Below, piece by piece: positions 13,440-23,343 of a DNA stretch of 64,000 bases (positions are counted from its first letter, which is position 1; each line of letters opens with the position of its first letter). This DNA comes from JAWKOK01 sp963698255 (GTDB lineage Bacteria > Chloroflexota > Anaerolineae > Caldilineales > Caldilineaceae): positions 186,001-250,000 of the forward strand of contig CAVOQD010000024.1 in the NCBI GenBank assembly GCA_963698255.1. The letters are read 5' to 3'. The notes beneath the pieces are model-generated. The model did not search any database. It was not told the origin of the DNA and saw only the letters and a list, made by a program, of their open reading frames with translations. The position numbers and the translations under genes were made by a program.

Positions 13440-13652
13440 GGTCGAATCCGCAGCTCCTCTCCTCTTTCTATGCTTTCGCGGTCGAACAAAATAAATTGCC
13501 TGTCTTGAATCGACATGTCGGTGTAGGAAAAACTGTGGCGGATTGGTGCACAACCGCCTGGCCGACGATCGAAACGAATGGCCGAACAGTCTCCTAAACA
13601 ACAAACAGCCACTCAAGGAACGTTGCCTGAGCGCTGTTGCTATACTTTATAT

Positions 13653-13668
13653 AGTGATATTTTTCACA
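13653..13668 (-). promoter_or_regulatory. CRP/FNR-type operator upstream of the hox operon (candidate)
   Basis: AGTGA-TATTTT-TCACA matches the CRP-family consensus TGTGA-N6-TCACA at nine of ten positions. It lies about 215 bp upstream of hoxE in an unusually AT-rich stretch. AT-rich -10-like hexamers occur just downstream of it on the minus strand. Whether the site activates or represses cannot be told from the sequence. Confidence 0.4.
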
Positions 13669-13729
13669 AATAGTTCGCAAAAAAAATGTGCGACCCAAAA
13701 ATGTCCGACGTTCATCGATTTTTGTGAAA

Positions 13730-13806
13730 TGGGCGCCCGGTCAATTGTTATCTACCCACCCGAAGTCACAATTCCGATTCTAAAACCGAAGAAGACCGGG
13801 CGCCCC
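13730..13806. repeat. Inverted repeat GGGCGCCCGGTC/GACCGGGCGCCC
   Basis: Perfect 12-bp arms lie about 50 bp apart in the 13440-14172 gap. This 0.73-kb stretch has no supported gene; it holds the putative hox control region, this inverted repeat and the direct repeat that follows. Confidence 0.5.
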
Positions 13807-13870
13807 ATCACAAGGAGGTTTACCGCATGTTCTACCATGCTGCGACAAGGATACAGGAAGTTGGGGCAGG

Positions 13871-14030
13871 CTGCATCGGGCAGGGGGTGGGGATTGCCGG
13901 CTGGCCCGGTGGTGGGTTGTCCCCCTGGTCATCTGGCAATGGGGACGGATATACATCGGGCAGATGGGTCGGGGATTGCTGGCTGGCCCGAGTGGTGGGT
14001 TGTTTCCTGTGTCACCTGGCCAGGTGTCGA
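13871..14030. repeat. Two-copy imperfect direct repeat, period about 80 bp
   Basis: CATCGGGCAG occurs at 13874 and 13954. The 80-bp spacing is kept through the following GGGGATTGC-GGCTGGCCC and GTGGTGGGTTGT blocks. Copy 2 ends in the 14-bp palindrome CACCTGGCCAGGTG. The reading frames across it look like compositional artefacts and not genes. Confidence 0.55.
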
Positions 14031-14100
14031 AGTCCATGACACTTAATGTCGGGGTCTCCGACATGGTCCAGTCCATGGCGACCGATTCCGCGAAATTCTC

Positions 14101-14134
14101 GGCTGTCCAGGGACGTGAATTCTAGGATCGGCCT
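14101..14134 (-). repeat. Partial copy of the 98-bp dispersed repeat
   Basis: The block containing GGGACGTGAATTCTAGGATC and ending in CGGCCT is the reverse complement of the left end of the element at 3425 plus its 10-bp left flank. Only about one third of the element is present, ending just before the PQQ-dehydrogenase-like gene. Confidence 0.6.
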
Positions 14135-14172
14135 CAGACCTGTCCCTACACAGCCCGATCCGGCAGCAAATA

Positions 14173-16194
14173 TTAGGGCGTCGCCGGCGACAGGTACTCT
14201 CCTTCGATCACGACGCGATCTTCGCCTGGAATCTCCCAGGCGACCGAGACATTGTCCTTCTGATCGGACTGTTTGTGGAGCACTTCGATGTAATAGCGTT
14301 GGCCGGCGCGCAGCCGGATCGGTTCCGACGCTTGCTCGCTATATTTGTCCCACTCGCGCATGGATGTCCAGTTGGAGACGCCGGCGATCTGGCGGGCGTT
14401 GGCCGGGTTGGCGTCGGTGCTGAGCCACAGTTCGGCGCTGTCGTCGGCCGCAATCCAGAATCGGTACAGTCCGCTGACCGGGGCGTGTATGTAGCCACGG
14501 ATGCGTGCGCCATAGTCCTTCTCGCGTGTCGTCGTCGTCTCGAATCGAGGTAGCTGTTGGCTGCCGTCCGGCCGGTTCGGAAAGGCGGGGTTGGCCGTCA
14601 ACGAACCGACGTCACCGCCGCCGATGGGCGACCACCACTCGCGAAGAATGGAGCCGGCGGCCCCGCCAGTGGAAGACCTGGCCGTTGCCGTGGGTGTCGG
14701 TCCGGCGTTTGGCTGATCGCTGTTTGATGCCTCGCTGCTCGCTGCCTCAGCCTCTGCTGCGTCCGTAGCTTGCCGTTCGGATCTGCATCGGGCGCGGCAG
14801 TGGGCGCCACGGTCGCTCTTGAAACCGGCCGTGGGTTGCCCGAGGCTACAGTTGTACCGTCGCCTTCGTAGCGAATGCGGAAGAGCTTGCCCAACATGAC
14901 CGACAGCACGTAGAGGTTGCCGTCCGGCCCCATGCTGATCTGTGACGGGCCCAGCGCCAGCGTGGCGAAGTCGTGCAACTGTGTGCCGCCGGCGTCGAAA
15001 GTCAGATATTGGATCATGCCGGCGTTGTAGTCGCCGAAGAAGTAGGCCCCACGATATTGGCTCGGATAGGCCCGTCCGGTGTAGACGTCGCCGCCGATGA
15101 CCGCGCCGCGCCCATCGGCGTGGGGATAGGCATAGAGCGCGGGCACGGTGCGCGTGCTGCCGTCCAGCACCGGTTGGCAGATGGGATCGGTGGCGCGCTC
15201 TTTGTCGCCTTCCAGGCAGGGCCAGCCGAAGTTTGCGCCGGCGCGTCCGCGGTTGATCTCCTCGAAGGAGAGATCGCCGACGTCGCCGATGATCAGCTCG
15301 CCGGTCGATGGGTGGATGGTGAAGCGGAACGGGTTGCGCATGCCCAACGCGTAGACCTTGGAACGGTTGCTGCCCGGATCGCCGTCGTAGAAGGGGTTGC
15401 TGCTGTAGCCTCTGCCGTCCAGCGGATTGATGCGCAGGATCTTGCCGTTGAGGCTGTCGATCTCCTGGGCGCGCAGGCTGCCGGCGCTGTAGTCGATGCC
15501 GTCGCCGGCGGCCACGTAGAGCGCGCCGTCGTTGCCGAACTGGATGGTGTTGACCGTGTGCGCAGTGCCTTCGGCGGCCAGGCAGTCGCGCACGAAGCCG
15601 CCGTCTGCGGCGCTGCATGTGTAGGGCTGCTGGTTGGGCCGCTCGGGATCGCCGATGGCGTCAAATGTCCCGCCGCCGCCCAGCAGCACGACGACGCTGC
15701 CCTCCTGCCAACGATTGGGGTCGGCCGGATCGGCGGAGACGCGCACCACGCGCGAGACGCGTGCGCCGTTGTCGCTGTAGCCGGCGGCCTCCGGCGGTTC
15801 GTAGGCGTAGGAAAGGTAGACATAAGGCACGTACGGGAAGCGCGGGTGAACGGCCACGCCCATCAACCCGCGGTTGAAGGCCTGGTTGACCTCATGGCTG
15901 AGGTCGATGAAGTTCTCTTTGAGCAACTCAGGTTCATCGGCTGTCGGGTCGAGCACCACTCGCACGCACACCGGCTTTCTGAGTGATGAAGAGGCGGCCA
16001 TCCGGGCTGAAGGCGAAGGCGGTCGGACCGTCCAACCCTTTGACGACGGTCTCCTGCACGAAACCGGGCGGCAACACCATGGCCGGTTCCACAGCCTGGG
16101 CCGCGGCCGAACCCGCGGGCACAAGGATCAGGCTGACGGCCAACAGCAGGGTCAGAAAGGTAATCAGGCCGGAAGTGATTTTTTCTTTTTTCAT
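14173..16194 (-). CDS. Secreted PQQ-type sugar dehydrogenase-like beta-propeller with PA14 domain (frameshifted)
   Basis: This exported protein has a soluble glucose-dehydrogenase/HHIP-like six-bladed propeller and a C-terminal PA14 domain. From 16194 a signal peptide is visible (LITFLTLLLAVSLILVPAGSAAAQA). The propeller follows (GLDGPTAFAFSPDGRLFI, GLMGVAVHPRFP, LNGKILRINPLDGRG, GMRNPFRFTIHP). After a Thr/Pro/Ala-rich linker comes the PA14 domain (GLYRFWIAADDSAELWLS), which often binds carbohydrate. Frame breaks lie near 15970 and 14760. The substrate and the use of PQQ cannot be determined from motifs alone. Confidence 0.8.
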
Positions 16195-16333
16195 CGTATG
16201 TTCTCGTTTGTTATGCATCGATCGCCGAGCCTTTGCCGGCGATGTAGGGTCTTTTTTGTTTCGATTGAGGGCGGCGTTGGCAACGATTGCTGGCCAGAGA
16301 CTGGGGGCAATCGTTTGTCGAGAAGGGGTGGCA

Positions 16334-16906
16334 TCAGCCGCCGCCAGGGGCGTTGAAGACGACCTCCTCGGCAGCGGCAACGCCGTTTGTGCGTCCGGGA
16401 TAGCTCAGCCAGGTCATGGCGATGTTGAGTTCATCGATAACGTTGGCGGCCTCGATCCTCGTTCCGTCGTCGAGTTCCATTGTGTCGGTGGTGTGTGCGT
16501 CTTTGATCAGCGTCAGGTCGTAGCCGCGGTCCAGTGCGCCGTAGGCCGTGGCGCGAATGCACCAGTTGGTGGTCGCGCCGGCCAGCGCAATGTGGGAGGC
16601 GCCGAGCGTGGCCAGTTCCTCTTCAAGGATTGTCTCCTCGAAGGCCGAGTTGAACTGTTTGTGGATCAGCGGCTCGCCCGCAGCAGGGTCCAGTCCCGCC
16701 GCCCACTGCCAGGCCGGGCTTCCAGCCGGCAGGTCTTCGTCCTCGTGCTGCACCCAAATGACCGGCACGCCTTGCTCACGCGCCCGTTCGACGGCGCGCG
16801 CCACGTTGCGGATGATGCGGGGGGCATCCCACGCCTCGCGCACCACGCCGTTCTGCACATCGACGACCAGCAGAACTCCTCTGTTGCCCTCACGCACTGT
16901 TGCCAT
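16334..16906 (-). CDS. Isochorismatase-like cysteine hydrolase
   Basis: A cytoplasmic alpha/beta hydrolase of the isochorismatase/nicotinamidase superfamily, 190 aa. The catalytic triad is visible: Asp in LLVVDVQNG, Lys in LIHKQFNSAF, and Cys in ATTNWCIRATA, with the preceding cis-peptide region (AGATTN). The start at 16906 is supported by GGAGG eight bases upstream. Superfamily members hydrolyse many amides and esters, so the substrate is not predicted. Confidence 0.88.
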   Translation of the reverse strand: MATVREGNRGVLLVVDVQNGVVREAWDAPRIIRNVARAVERAREQGVPVIWVQHEDEDLPAGSPAWQWAAGLDPAAGEPLIHKQFNSAFEETILEEELATLGASHIALAGATTNWCIRATAYGALDRGYDLTLIKDAHTTDTMELDDGTRIEAANVIDELNIAMTWLSYPGRTNGVAAAEEVVFNAPGGG

Positions 16907-16962
16907 GGCGATTGCCTCCATCCTATCGGCGCCAGCAGGAGAACGCCTCCTGTCTAGCCGTC

Positions 16963-17091
16963 TGTCGGAGTGAAAGCAGATAGAACGCTGATTCTGCGGA
17001 TTGGGCGGGTTTGCGCAGATAAAAGAAGAAATCCGTGTTTATCCGCCTTTTCAGCGTCATCCGCGTTCTATTTCATCTTACTCCGACAAGC
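16963..17091. repeat. Hairpin element with TGTCGGAG/CTCCGACA termini, copy A
   Basis: About 128 bp bounded by TGTCGGAG and CTCCGACA. Its interior contains CGCTGATTCTGCGGATTGGG and later TTTTCAGCGTCATCCGCG, which pair. A near-identical copy in the same orientation lies at 17270-17398. Terminal inverted repeats and an AT-rich centre give it a MITE-like look; no transposase is nearby. Confidence 0.6.
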
Positions 17092-17153
17092 TGCTAGGCG
17101 CATCTTACACAATTGGGAACGACTGTGTACAGTTCGGGCCCCTTCCATAGATC

Positions 17154-17251
17154 GTTCCAAGAAATTGAATCCGCGAACGTCCCCGGCACAGCCCGGACTT
17201 ACTCTGGTCAGTGCGAATTTGTGTGGGCTGTGCCGGGAACGTGAATTCTAG
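17154..17251 (-). repeat. 98-bp dispersed repeat, copy 2 (inverted)
   Basis: Reverse-complement copy of 3425-3522. It keeps the outer words (GTTCCAAGAAATTGAATCC and GTGAATTCTAG) and the internal palindrome around CCCCGGCACAGCC/GGCTGTGCCGGG. It lies between the two TGTCGGAG-bounded elements, so this 0.68-kb gap is composed almost wholly of repeats. Confidence 0.7.
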
Positions 17252-17269
17252 ACCCCGCCCTGGGAGCCT

Positions 17270-17398
17270 GTCGGAGAGAAGGTCGATAAAACGCTGATAT
17301 GCGGATTGGGCGGGTTTCCGTGGATAAAAGCGAAAGATATCCGTGCTTATCCGCCTTTTCAGCGTCATCCGCGTTCATTTCACCTCACTCCGACATGC
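17270..17398. repeat. Hairpin element with TGTCGGAG/CTCCGACA termini, copy B
   Basis: Second copy of the 16963-17091 element, sharing the ends, the GCGGATTGGGCGGGTTT block and CTTTTCAGCGTCATCCGCG. It differs mainly in the central AT-rich loop. The remaining 200 bp up to the next gene hold no recognisable gene. Confidence 0.6.
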
Positions 17399-17606
17399 TG
17401 CTAGACGAATCCAGCGGAATCGACAGCCCATTTAGCGTGGGCGGCGCTTGCCCCGCCCGTTTGTACCCCTTTTGTACCCCTGGCTGACCCTGAGGGGGTA
17501 CCAATTCTTGGGACTTCTGTGAAAAAATCGAGTTGTGGGTCAGCGAACAAGTTTTCCTCGTTTGAACGCTACAGAAATCTGAACGTCACAGAAAGGAGTC
17601 AGACCA

Positions 17607-18543
17607 ATGTACCACAGACAACGATGGATCGGGCTGTTGATCTTGGCGGCGCTGCTGCTTTGCGCCTGCCAGCCGATTGTTGCCCAGCCCCAGGCGGCCG
17701 CGCAGCCGTCGGATGAAGATGTGACCGCGGCGGTGACGGCGGAGATCGACGCGCTTTTCACGGAGTATGGCGAAAGCCTGGCCGCGGACGACGCGGAACG
17801 TTGGATTGCAGCTATGGGTCGAGGATGGTGTGCAGATTGCCGCCGGGCGCACCGCCGAATATCGGGCGTGACGTGATCTTCGCCGGCATCAGCGGCGCCA
17901 TGGAGCAGTATGGGTACCGTGACATGGACATCCAACTCGATGGAAGTGCTGCTTGCCGGCGATCTGGCCATTGCCCGGGGTATGTATACGGTCAACCTGG
18001 CGCCACGCGACGGCGGCGATCCGATTCTGGTCGACGGGAAATACACGACCACGTTCCAGCGGCAGCCCGACGGCAGTCTGGAAGATCTATCGCGATATCT
18101 TCAACTCGAATGTGCCGCCGGCGCCTGTGGCTGCGCCGAAACCAATGTAGACGAGGTCGACCGCGGCCATTGATGCCATCTGGCGCGAGTACGAGGCAAG
18201 TCAATCTGGCCGGTGACCCCGACCGATGGATCGCACTGTGGGCGGAAGATGGTGTGCAGTTGCCGCCCGGCTCTCCTCCGGTTGTCGGGAAAGCGGCCAT
18301 CGATGCAACAGATCAGCAGCTGATCTGGCGGCCAATGAGTACAGCGAGTTCGTCATCAACAACAAGGAAGTGGAAGTGAATGGCGACCTGGCATTCGCTC
18401 GGGGCAACTTCAAGGTGACCGTTGCGGCCAAGAGCGGCGGCGATCCGATGCACTTCGAAGGCAAGTATATGACCATTTTCCGCCAGCAGCCCGACGGAAC
18501 GTGGAAAATTTACCGTGACATTTTCAATGCCAGCGCGCCGTAG
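17607..18543 (+). CDS. Lipoprotein with two tandem SnoaL-like (DUF4440-type) domains, heavily frameshifted
   Basis: The N-terminus is a lipoprotein signal (IGLLILAALLLCAC, lipobox Cys). Domain 1 contains FTEYGESLAADDAERWI, then PPGAPPNIGRDVIF, LLAGDLAIARG and GKYTTTFQRQPDGS. Domain 2 repeats the same pattern (AGDPDRWIALWAEDGVQLPP, VNGDLAFARGNFKV, GKYMTIFRQQPDGTWKIYRD), ending at 18543. At least five frame breaks occur. The two domains may be one gene or two adjacent ones; a stop-like break near 18150 separates them. The SnoaL fold is NTF2-like and function is not predictable. It may be a decaying gene. Confidence 0.55.
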
Positions 18544-18585
18544 GCAGATGCGACTACCGGTGAAATGCAATCCCGCCGGGTTCTG

Positions 18586-18635
18586 GTCATTCCGAAAGTG
18601 TCATCGGCGCTGCGACCGGACACTTTCGGAATGAC
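18586..18635. repeat. Perfect 17-bp inverted repeat (GTCATTCCGAAAGTGTC)
   Basis: GTCATTCCGAAAGTGTC and its exact reverse complement are separated by 16 nt in a short gap. The outer word GTCATTCCGA also starts and ends the hairpin at 58233-58306, so both are likely members of one dispersed family. Confidence 0.65.
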
Positions 18636-18679
18636 AATTTCTCCGGTTGAGCGATCCGTCGATGAAAGGCCAGGATGTC

Positions 18680-19096
18680 ATGTCCACAACAAACAAGGCG
18701 CTCCTCCGACGATTCTTTGAGGAGATCTACAACCAGGGCGATCTGCGTGTCGCCGACGAAATTGTGGCGGTGGATTACATCAACCACAATCCGTTGCCCG
18801 GTGAAGCGCCGGGACGCGAAGGGTTCAAAGCATTTGTGGCCTATCTGCGCCGTGCCTTTGCCGACCTCCAGTTCACGATTGAAGACCAGGTGGCGGAAGA
18901 GGACAAGGTCGTGACCCGTATCACGATCAGCGGCGTGCAGGAGGGCGAGTTTGCCGGCATCCCCCCGTCCGGCAAACTCGTCAGCGTCACCGCCATCAGC
19001 ATCCACCGTATCTGCGATGGTCAGATTCAGGAGAGCTGGTTCAACTGGGATGCGCTGGGGTTGGTGAGGCAGTTGGGTATTCCCCCTTTGCAGTAG
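18680..19096 (+). CDS. SnoaL-like ester cyclase family protein
   Basis: A small cytoplasmic NTF2-fold protein of the ester-cyclase/SnoaL-like family, 138 aa from the ATG at 18680. The family pattern is visible: RRFFEEIYNQGDLRVADEIV at the N-terminus, VDYINHNP, GREGFKAFVAYLRRAFADL, and the final IQESWFNWDALGLVRQLG. Such proteins range from polyketide cyclases to uncharacterised enzymes, so no reaction is assigned. Confidence 0.8.
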   Translation: MSTTNKALLRRFFEEIYNQGDLRVADEIVAVDYINHNPLPGEAPGREGFKAFVAYLRRAFADLQFTIEDQVAEEDKVVTRITISGVQEGEFAGIPPSGKLVSVTAISIHRICDGQIQESWFNWDALGLVRQLGIPPLQ

Positions 19097-19221
19097 CCAT
19101 AGTCGGTCAGCGCGCCTATCTTGCTGTCGAAGGCAGCGAGATTTTGGTTGTCGACGTGTCAGATCCGAGGGCCCCGACTCAGACTTCGGTTTTGAGGCTG
19201 AGTGAACCTATCGATCATTGA
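19096..19221 (+). pseudogene. Fragment of an LVIVD-repeat beta-propeller protein
   Basis: Immediately after the SnoaL-like gene, an open frame without a start codon reads VGQRAYLAVEGSEILVVDVS, then DPRAPTQTSVLRLSEPIDH and a stop. This matches one blade of LVIVD/YncE-like surface propellers (…AYVADG..L.VVDVSDP..P…). No further blades are present, so it looks like a remnant. Confidence 0.4.
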
Positions 19222-19228
19222 GTATACG

Positions 19229-19642
19229 TCATCCATCACCGTCAAGCCAGTTCTCAATCTGCAGATCGGGGACACGCGAAAACTCCCGAACATTGTTGGT
19301 TACCAGCGTGCAGCGCAAAGCCAATGCATGTGCGGCGATGAGCGTGTCCAGCGGACCGATAGGCGTTCCTTGACGCTCCAAATGCGCCCGAATCTCCCCG
19401 TAATGCTGCGCCGCCCCATCGTCGTAGGCAAGGATGGTAAGGGGCGCGAGGAATAGCGTCAACGCAGCTCGGTTTTGCGCCGGACTTGCACTCTTGGCTA
19501 CGCCATAATCGAGTTCACTGAGCGTGATCGTCGAGATGCCGGCATCCGAAATATTCAGTGATTGCAATCGGCTAATTACCTGAAGCGGTTTTTGTCGGAT
19601 GATATAGATACAGATATTCGTGTCAAGCAACCATCGGATCAC
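19229..19642 (-). CDS. vapC: VapC-type PIN-domain ribonuclease toxin
   Basis: The toxin of a type II toxin-antitoxin pair, a Mg-dependent RNase. PIN-domain acidic residues are visible in LLDTNICIYI (Asp), TITLSELDYG (Glu) and IGPLDTLIAAHALA (Asp), with the final TNNVREFSRVPDLQIENW. Length (137 aa) is typical. Its ATG overlaps the antitoxin stop by ATGA. The catalytic set is complete, so the toxin is probably active. Confidence 0.92.
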   Translation of the reverse strand: MIRWLLDTNICIYIIRQKPLQVISRLQSLNISDAGISTITLSELDYGVAKSASPAQNRAALTLFLAPLTILAYDDGAAQHYGEIRAHLERQGTPIGPLDTLIAAHALALRCTLVTNNVREFSRVPDLQIENWLDGDG

Positions 19643-19869
19643 AGCACATCTCTGCTCTGTTGTTCTGCGGGTTGAGATCGTTCGACCATGAAATCATCCG
19701 AGAAGAGATCAAGGCTATCGACAAGCGGTCCCCAGGGATCATCCTTCGCCACGAGAATGACGACGCCTGCCAGTTGCTTGATATAGACCTCATCGCCCTC
19801 AAAACGGAATTCTTTGGGCAGCCTGACTGCCTGGCTGCGTCCATTTGCAAAAAGCTTGGCACTTTGCAT
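19639..19869 (-). CDS. vapB: VapB-type antitoxin
   Basis: A 76-residue AbrB/SpoVT-like antitoxin. The N-terminal swapped-hairpin DNA-binding motif is clear (AKLFANGRSQAVRLPKEFRF), followed by an acidic C-terminal tail that would wrap the toxin. It is co-transcribed with and overlaps vapC. Autoregulation by the VapBC complex is typical of the family. Confidence 0.9.
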   Translation of the reverse strand: MQSAKLFANGRSQAVRLPKEFRFEGDEVYIKQLAGVVILVAKDDPWGPLVDSLDLFSDDFMVERSQPAEQQSRDVL

Positions 19870-20031
19870 AGTGCCCTCCTCATCATTTGGTTACGCTGCT
19901 TCAAGAACCACGAATGAGACGAATTTCACGACTTGCACCACTGGGAAAATTCGGGCAATCTGTGAAACTTACGGTTCTTGCAGTGGGATAGTCTGGTATG
20001 TATCCGAGTATATACCGCTGATTGGCGGATG

Positions 20032-23000
20032 TCAACCAGAGGGAACGAAGATCGATTTTCGCCACAATGCGCGGCGTGATCCCAGCTTTGTGGCCGCCGC
20101 CCTGGCCTGCTCAAGCACGAGGCACGTTTCCTCAGCCCTACATGGGCCCTGCCCCAGCAGCGCCCGCCCCTTGAGGTGCAGCACGTCGGGCCGCAGATAC
20201 CAGATGCCGGCCTCAGCACAAATCCGTGTAGAGCGAATCCATCAAGGCAATCGCCTGATCGTACGCCTGCATCTGCAAGGCAAATTCACCATGCGCCAGC
20301 CCGACCCGAATCCACATGAAGGGCATGTAGCCAAAGCGTGCTTTGACGGTACGATAGTCGGCCAACGTGGCGATCAGTTCCTCGGCTGCGGCCACGTTTC
20401 CCTGGCGCAAGTGCAGGCTGACCTGGATCGCATGGGGCCAGAAGCGCAGGATGGGAAGTTGTTCCTCCGCAACCGACCGCGCCAGATCCGCCAGCGCCAG
20501 CCCATGCTCGACATCGCCCAACTCGCCGTAGAGCAACCCCAGGTCCGCGCGCGTGCCGATCAGCGGCGTCAGGCTGCTGACCGACTCGGCAATGGCGATG
20601 TCTTCCTCCATCACGGTCAGCGCCTGGTCGATCTGGCCGCGCTCCCAATACACAAAACCGATCATGAAGTGGCTCAGCGCCTGCGCCTCCAGGTTGTGGC
20701 TTTCCACGCCCAGTCGATAGGCTTCCTCGGCATGGACGATGGCCTGTTCATACTCGCCCGTCACCAGATAGGTCCAGTGCAGGCGCATGAGCGCTTCGGA
20801 GAGCATGGGCAGGTTGTCTAGCTGCTGCCACAGATCACGTGCTTCGCTGAGCGCTTCGCGGGCGCGATCCCACTGGCCGACCCCGGCGTAGGCATAGAAG
20901 ATGTCGTGCAGCGTGTAGGCCAACTGCTCCGGCAGGTTCAGGTCGCGGGCCAAGGTCAACGCCTGTTCGCCATACGCCAGCCGTTGGTTCGCATCGCCGC
21001 CCGTGTAGGCGCTCAGAATGAGTAGATTCCAGAGGATCTTGGCCTCTGCCGCCCGATCATCCAGATCACGCGCCAGGGTCTGGGCCCGTTCCAGCAGTGC
21101 CTGGCCCTCCACCGGATCGCGGGCAAAGTTCACCGTCGTGCGGATGGCGGCGCGCGCCAGGAGCGAGGCGAGCACCATGGCCTGATCGCCGTCTGCCTGC
21201 GCCACACGCTCCATCTCTTCGTAGACCGCAATGGCGTCAGCATGTCGCGAACTCAACTCCAGCGTGCGGCCGAGCTGGGTATACAACTGCAAGCGTTGGG
21301 GATCCGGCGTCGACTGTTCGCCGCCGCCCGGCCCCATGCTTGCCAACTCGATCGCGCGGCGATAGAGGACTTCGGCTTCGGCGTTGGCATAGATGGCTGC
21401 CGCCATATCGCCGGCAATCCCAAAGTAGTGCATTGCGCGCTGATTGTCGCCCGCAATGGCATAGTGGCGCGCCAGTTGCGGGGCAATGAGCTTGGCCTCA
21501 GCGCCGTAGCGTTGCTCCAGTTCCTCGGCGACGGCGCGGTGGAGGTAGATCCGTTGGATCGGGTCCAGGCTGTTGTATAGATATTGTTGAAACAGAATGT
21601 GGCGAAAACGGTATTGGACGAGTTGCTGCGCGCCGACCTGTTGGCTGCCCTGAAGCCGTGACCAACCGCTGCTCTCGATCCAACGCTGACCCTAGCTGGC
21701 CGGCGATCTGCTGTTCGTCGACGCCCTGCACGTGGGCGACAATCTCCGCGCCAAAGGTCTCGCCCGCCACGCTGGCAATGTGCAGCAACTCCTGCAAGGG
21801 CGGGGCCAAGCGCCCGATGCGTTCCTTGATGATGCCTTCAACCCGCGCGGGCAGGATCTGCCAGTCGAGCTCCGGCGCTTCGATCCATTCGCCGTCGGCA
21901 TTGCGGATGACGTCTCCCCGCGTTTGCAGACCGTGCAACAGTTCGACGGTGAAAAGGGCATGGCCGGCAGTCTGCCGGTAGAGCGCATCGCGAAAGGAAC
22001 GATCCAGCCGATTGGGTTCGCTATCGATGAGCGCATCCACAAAGGCGCGGCCGTCGGCCTGGTTCAGCCGCACGTGGATCTCGCCAAAGCTGCGCTGCAA
22101 CTCGTTGACCAGCGGTTCCAGCGGATGTCGTTCGCCGCCGCGACCCAAGGCGACTTCCGCCGCCCGGTAGATGCCAACCAGCAGGATGCGCTGCTCCCTG
22201 GAGATGACGACTCAGATGGAAGAGCAGGCTGATCGAACCGGCATCCACCCATTGAAGATCGTCGATGATCAGCAGCAGCGGCTGGCGACGGGCCAGATTT
22301 TGCAGGACGTACGCATACTGGGCGAAGAGATTGCCCTGGTGCATGTGTGCGGTCGGGCGTTCACGCTGGTGACGGCTGATGAGGGTCTCCAGTTGGTCAA
22401 GCAGCGTCCTGTCTTGGGCGGGAATCGTTGCCGTGGCGCGATTCAGCAGCGGTGCGCCGGAAAGGAAGGTGTCAACCAGATCGGGGCCGACCTCCAGCAG
22501 CGCCTGGACGGTCTGGGGAGCCAGGCGCCACAACCGTTCGGCGTAGGTCCGGCTCATGGACCCGGCGCCCCAGCGCGCTTCGATGTCGCCGGTCAGCAAC
22601 TCCAGGATCTCGCGAAAGGGGAGGTAGGGGTCGCCGATGCCGGTGTAGGCATTGCAGTTGCCGGTCGCAACCACCAGGTCGGGATGTTTCTCCTGGCTTC
22701 GACGGACAAACGTCTGGGCCAGCAAGGTCTTGCCGTCACCGGCCTCGCCCGTGATGAAAGCGATGATTGCCGTTGCCGGCCAGCGCTGCCTCCAGGTGGG
22801 CGTCAAGTTGGGCGAGCTCGCGTTGGCGGGCCACTAACGGCGTGGACGCTCGGTCGCCATCGTCGGAGCGTGGCCGCAGAAAGGCGGGTATCGAGATCAG
22901 ATCGGGCGCAGGGAGCGGTGTGGCCACAAATTCGCCGCGTGCCATGGCCACAAAGCGCTCCCGATCTTGATCGGGAATGAGCAACTGGTCGGCGAGCAGC

Positions 23001-23170
23001 GCGGCAATCTGGCGCGACGGTCGACGTTCTTCGCGTTCGATCTTCTTGATGGTGCTGGGCGAGCAGTTGACCTGTCGCGCCAATGCCGGGCGTGTGAGGT
23101 CCAGGGCTTGGCGTCGCTGTTGCACCCAATCGCCAAATGACACAATGTCGCCGCTCTGTGCCGTCGTCAT
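20032..23170 (-). CDS. HTH-XRE / AAA-type ATPase / TPR signalling protein (frameshifted)
   Basis: A large regulator of about 1045 residues. The N-terminal Cro/C1-type HTH (WVQQRRQALDLTRPALARQV…SPSTIKKIEREERRPS) is followed by a P-loop ATPase (FITGEAGDGKTLLAQ, Walker B LLLIIDDLQWVDA). A helical linker and a long series of TPR-like helices then run to the C-terminus. Frame breaks lie near 22780, 22180, 21650, 21480 and 20215. After the last one the frame continues as AGIWYLRPDVLHLKGRALLG to a stop at 20032. The architecture matches STAND/BREX-like ATPase regulators common in Chloroflexota; the signal is unknown. Confidence 0.75.
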
Positions 23171-23343
23171 TTTGCACGCTGTCGTTTCTTTGGCCTAGAT
23201 TTGGCACCGTGAAAACAGAATAGAGAGAACGAGGGACGAAGCTCCGTTTCGGATACGTCATCGCAAACGTGGGCTGAAACAGACATGACACTGACTGTAG
23301 TCCAGCATTTTTGTGTTTCTGACACAACTCGGCGATGACGAAT

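Noticed and set aside
17154..17251. Insertion-sequence remnant
   Set aside because: The element has no transposase fragment and no flanking target duplication that I can see, so it is listed only as a dispersed repeat.
23171..23343. Small gene between the HTH-ATPase and the hypothetical protein
   Set aside because: A longer frame there is only an alternative frame of the ATPase N-terminus, and no start with a ribosome-binding site was seen.
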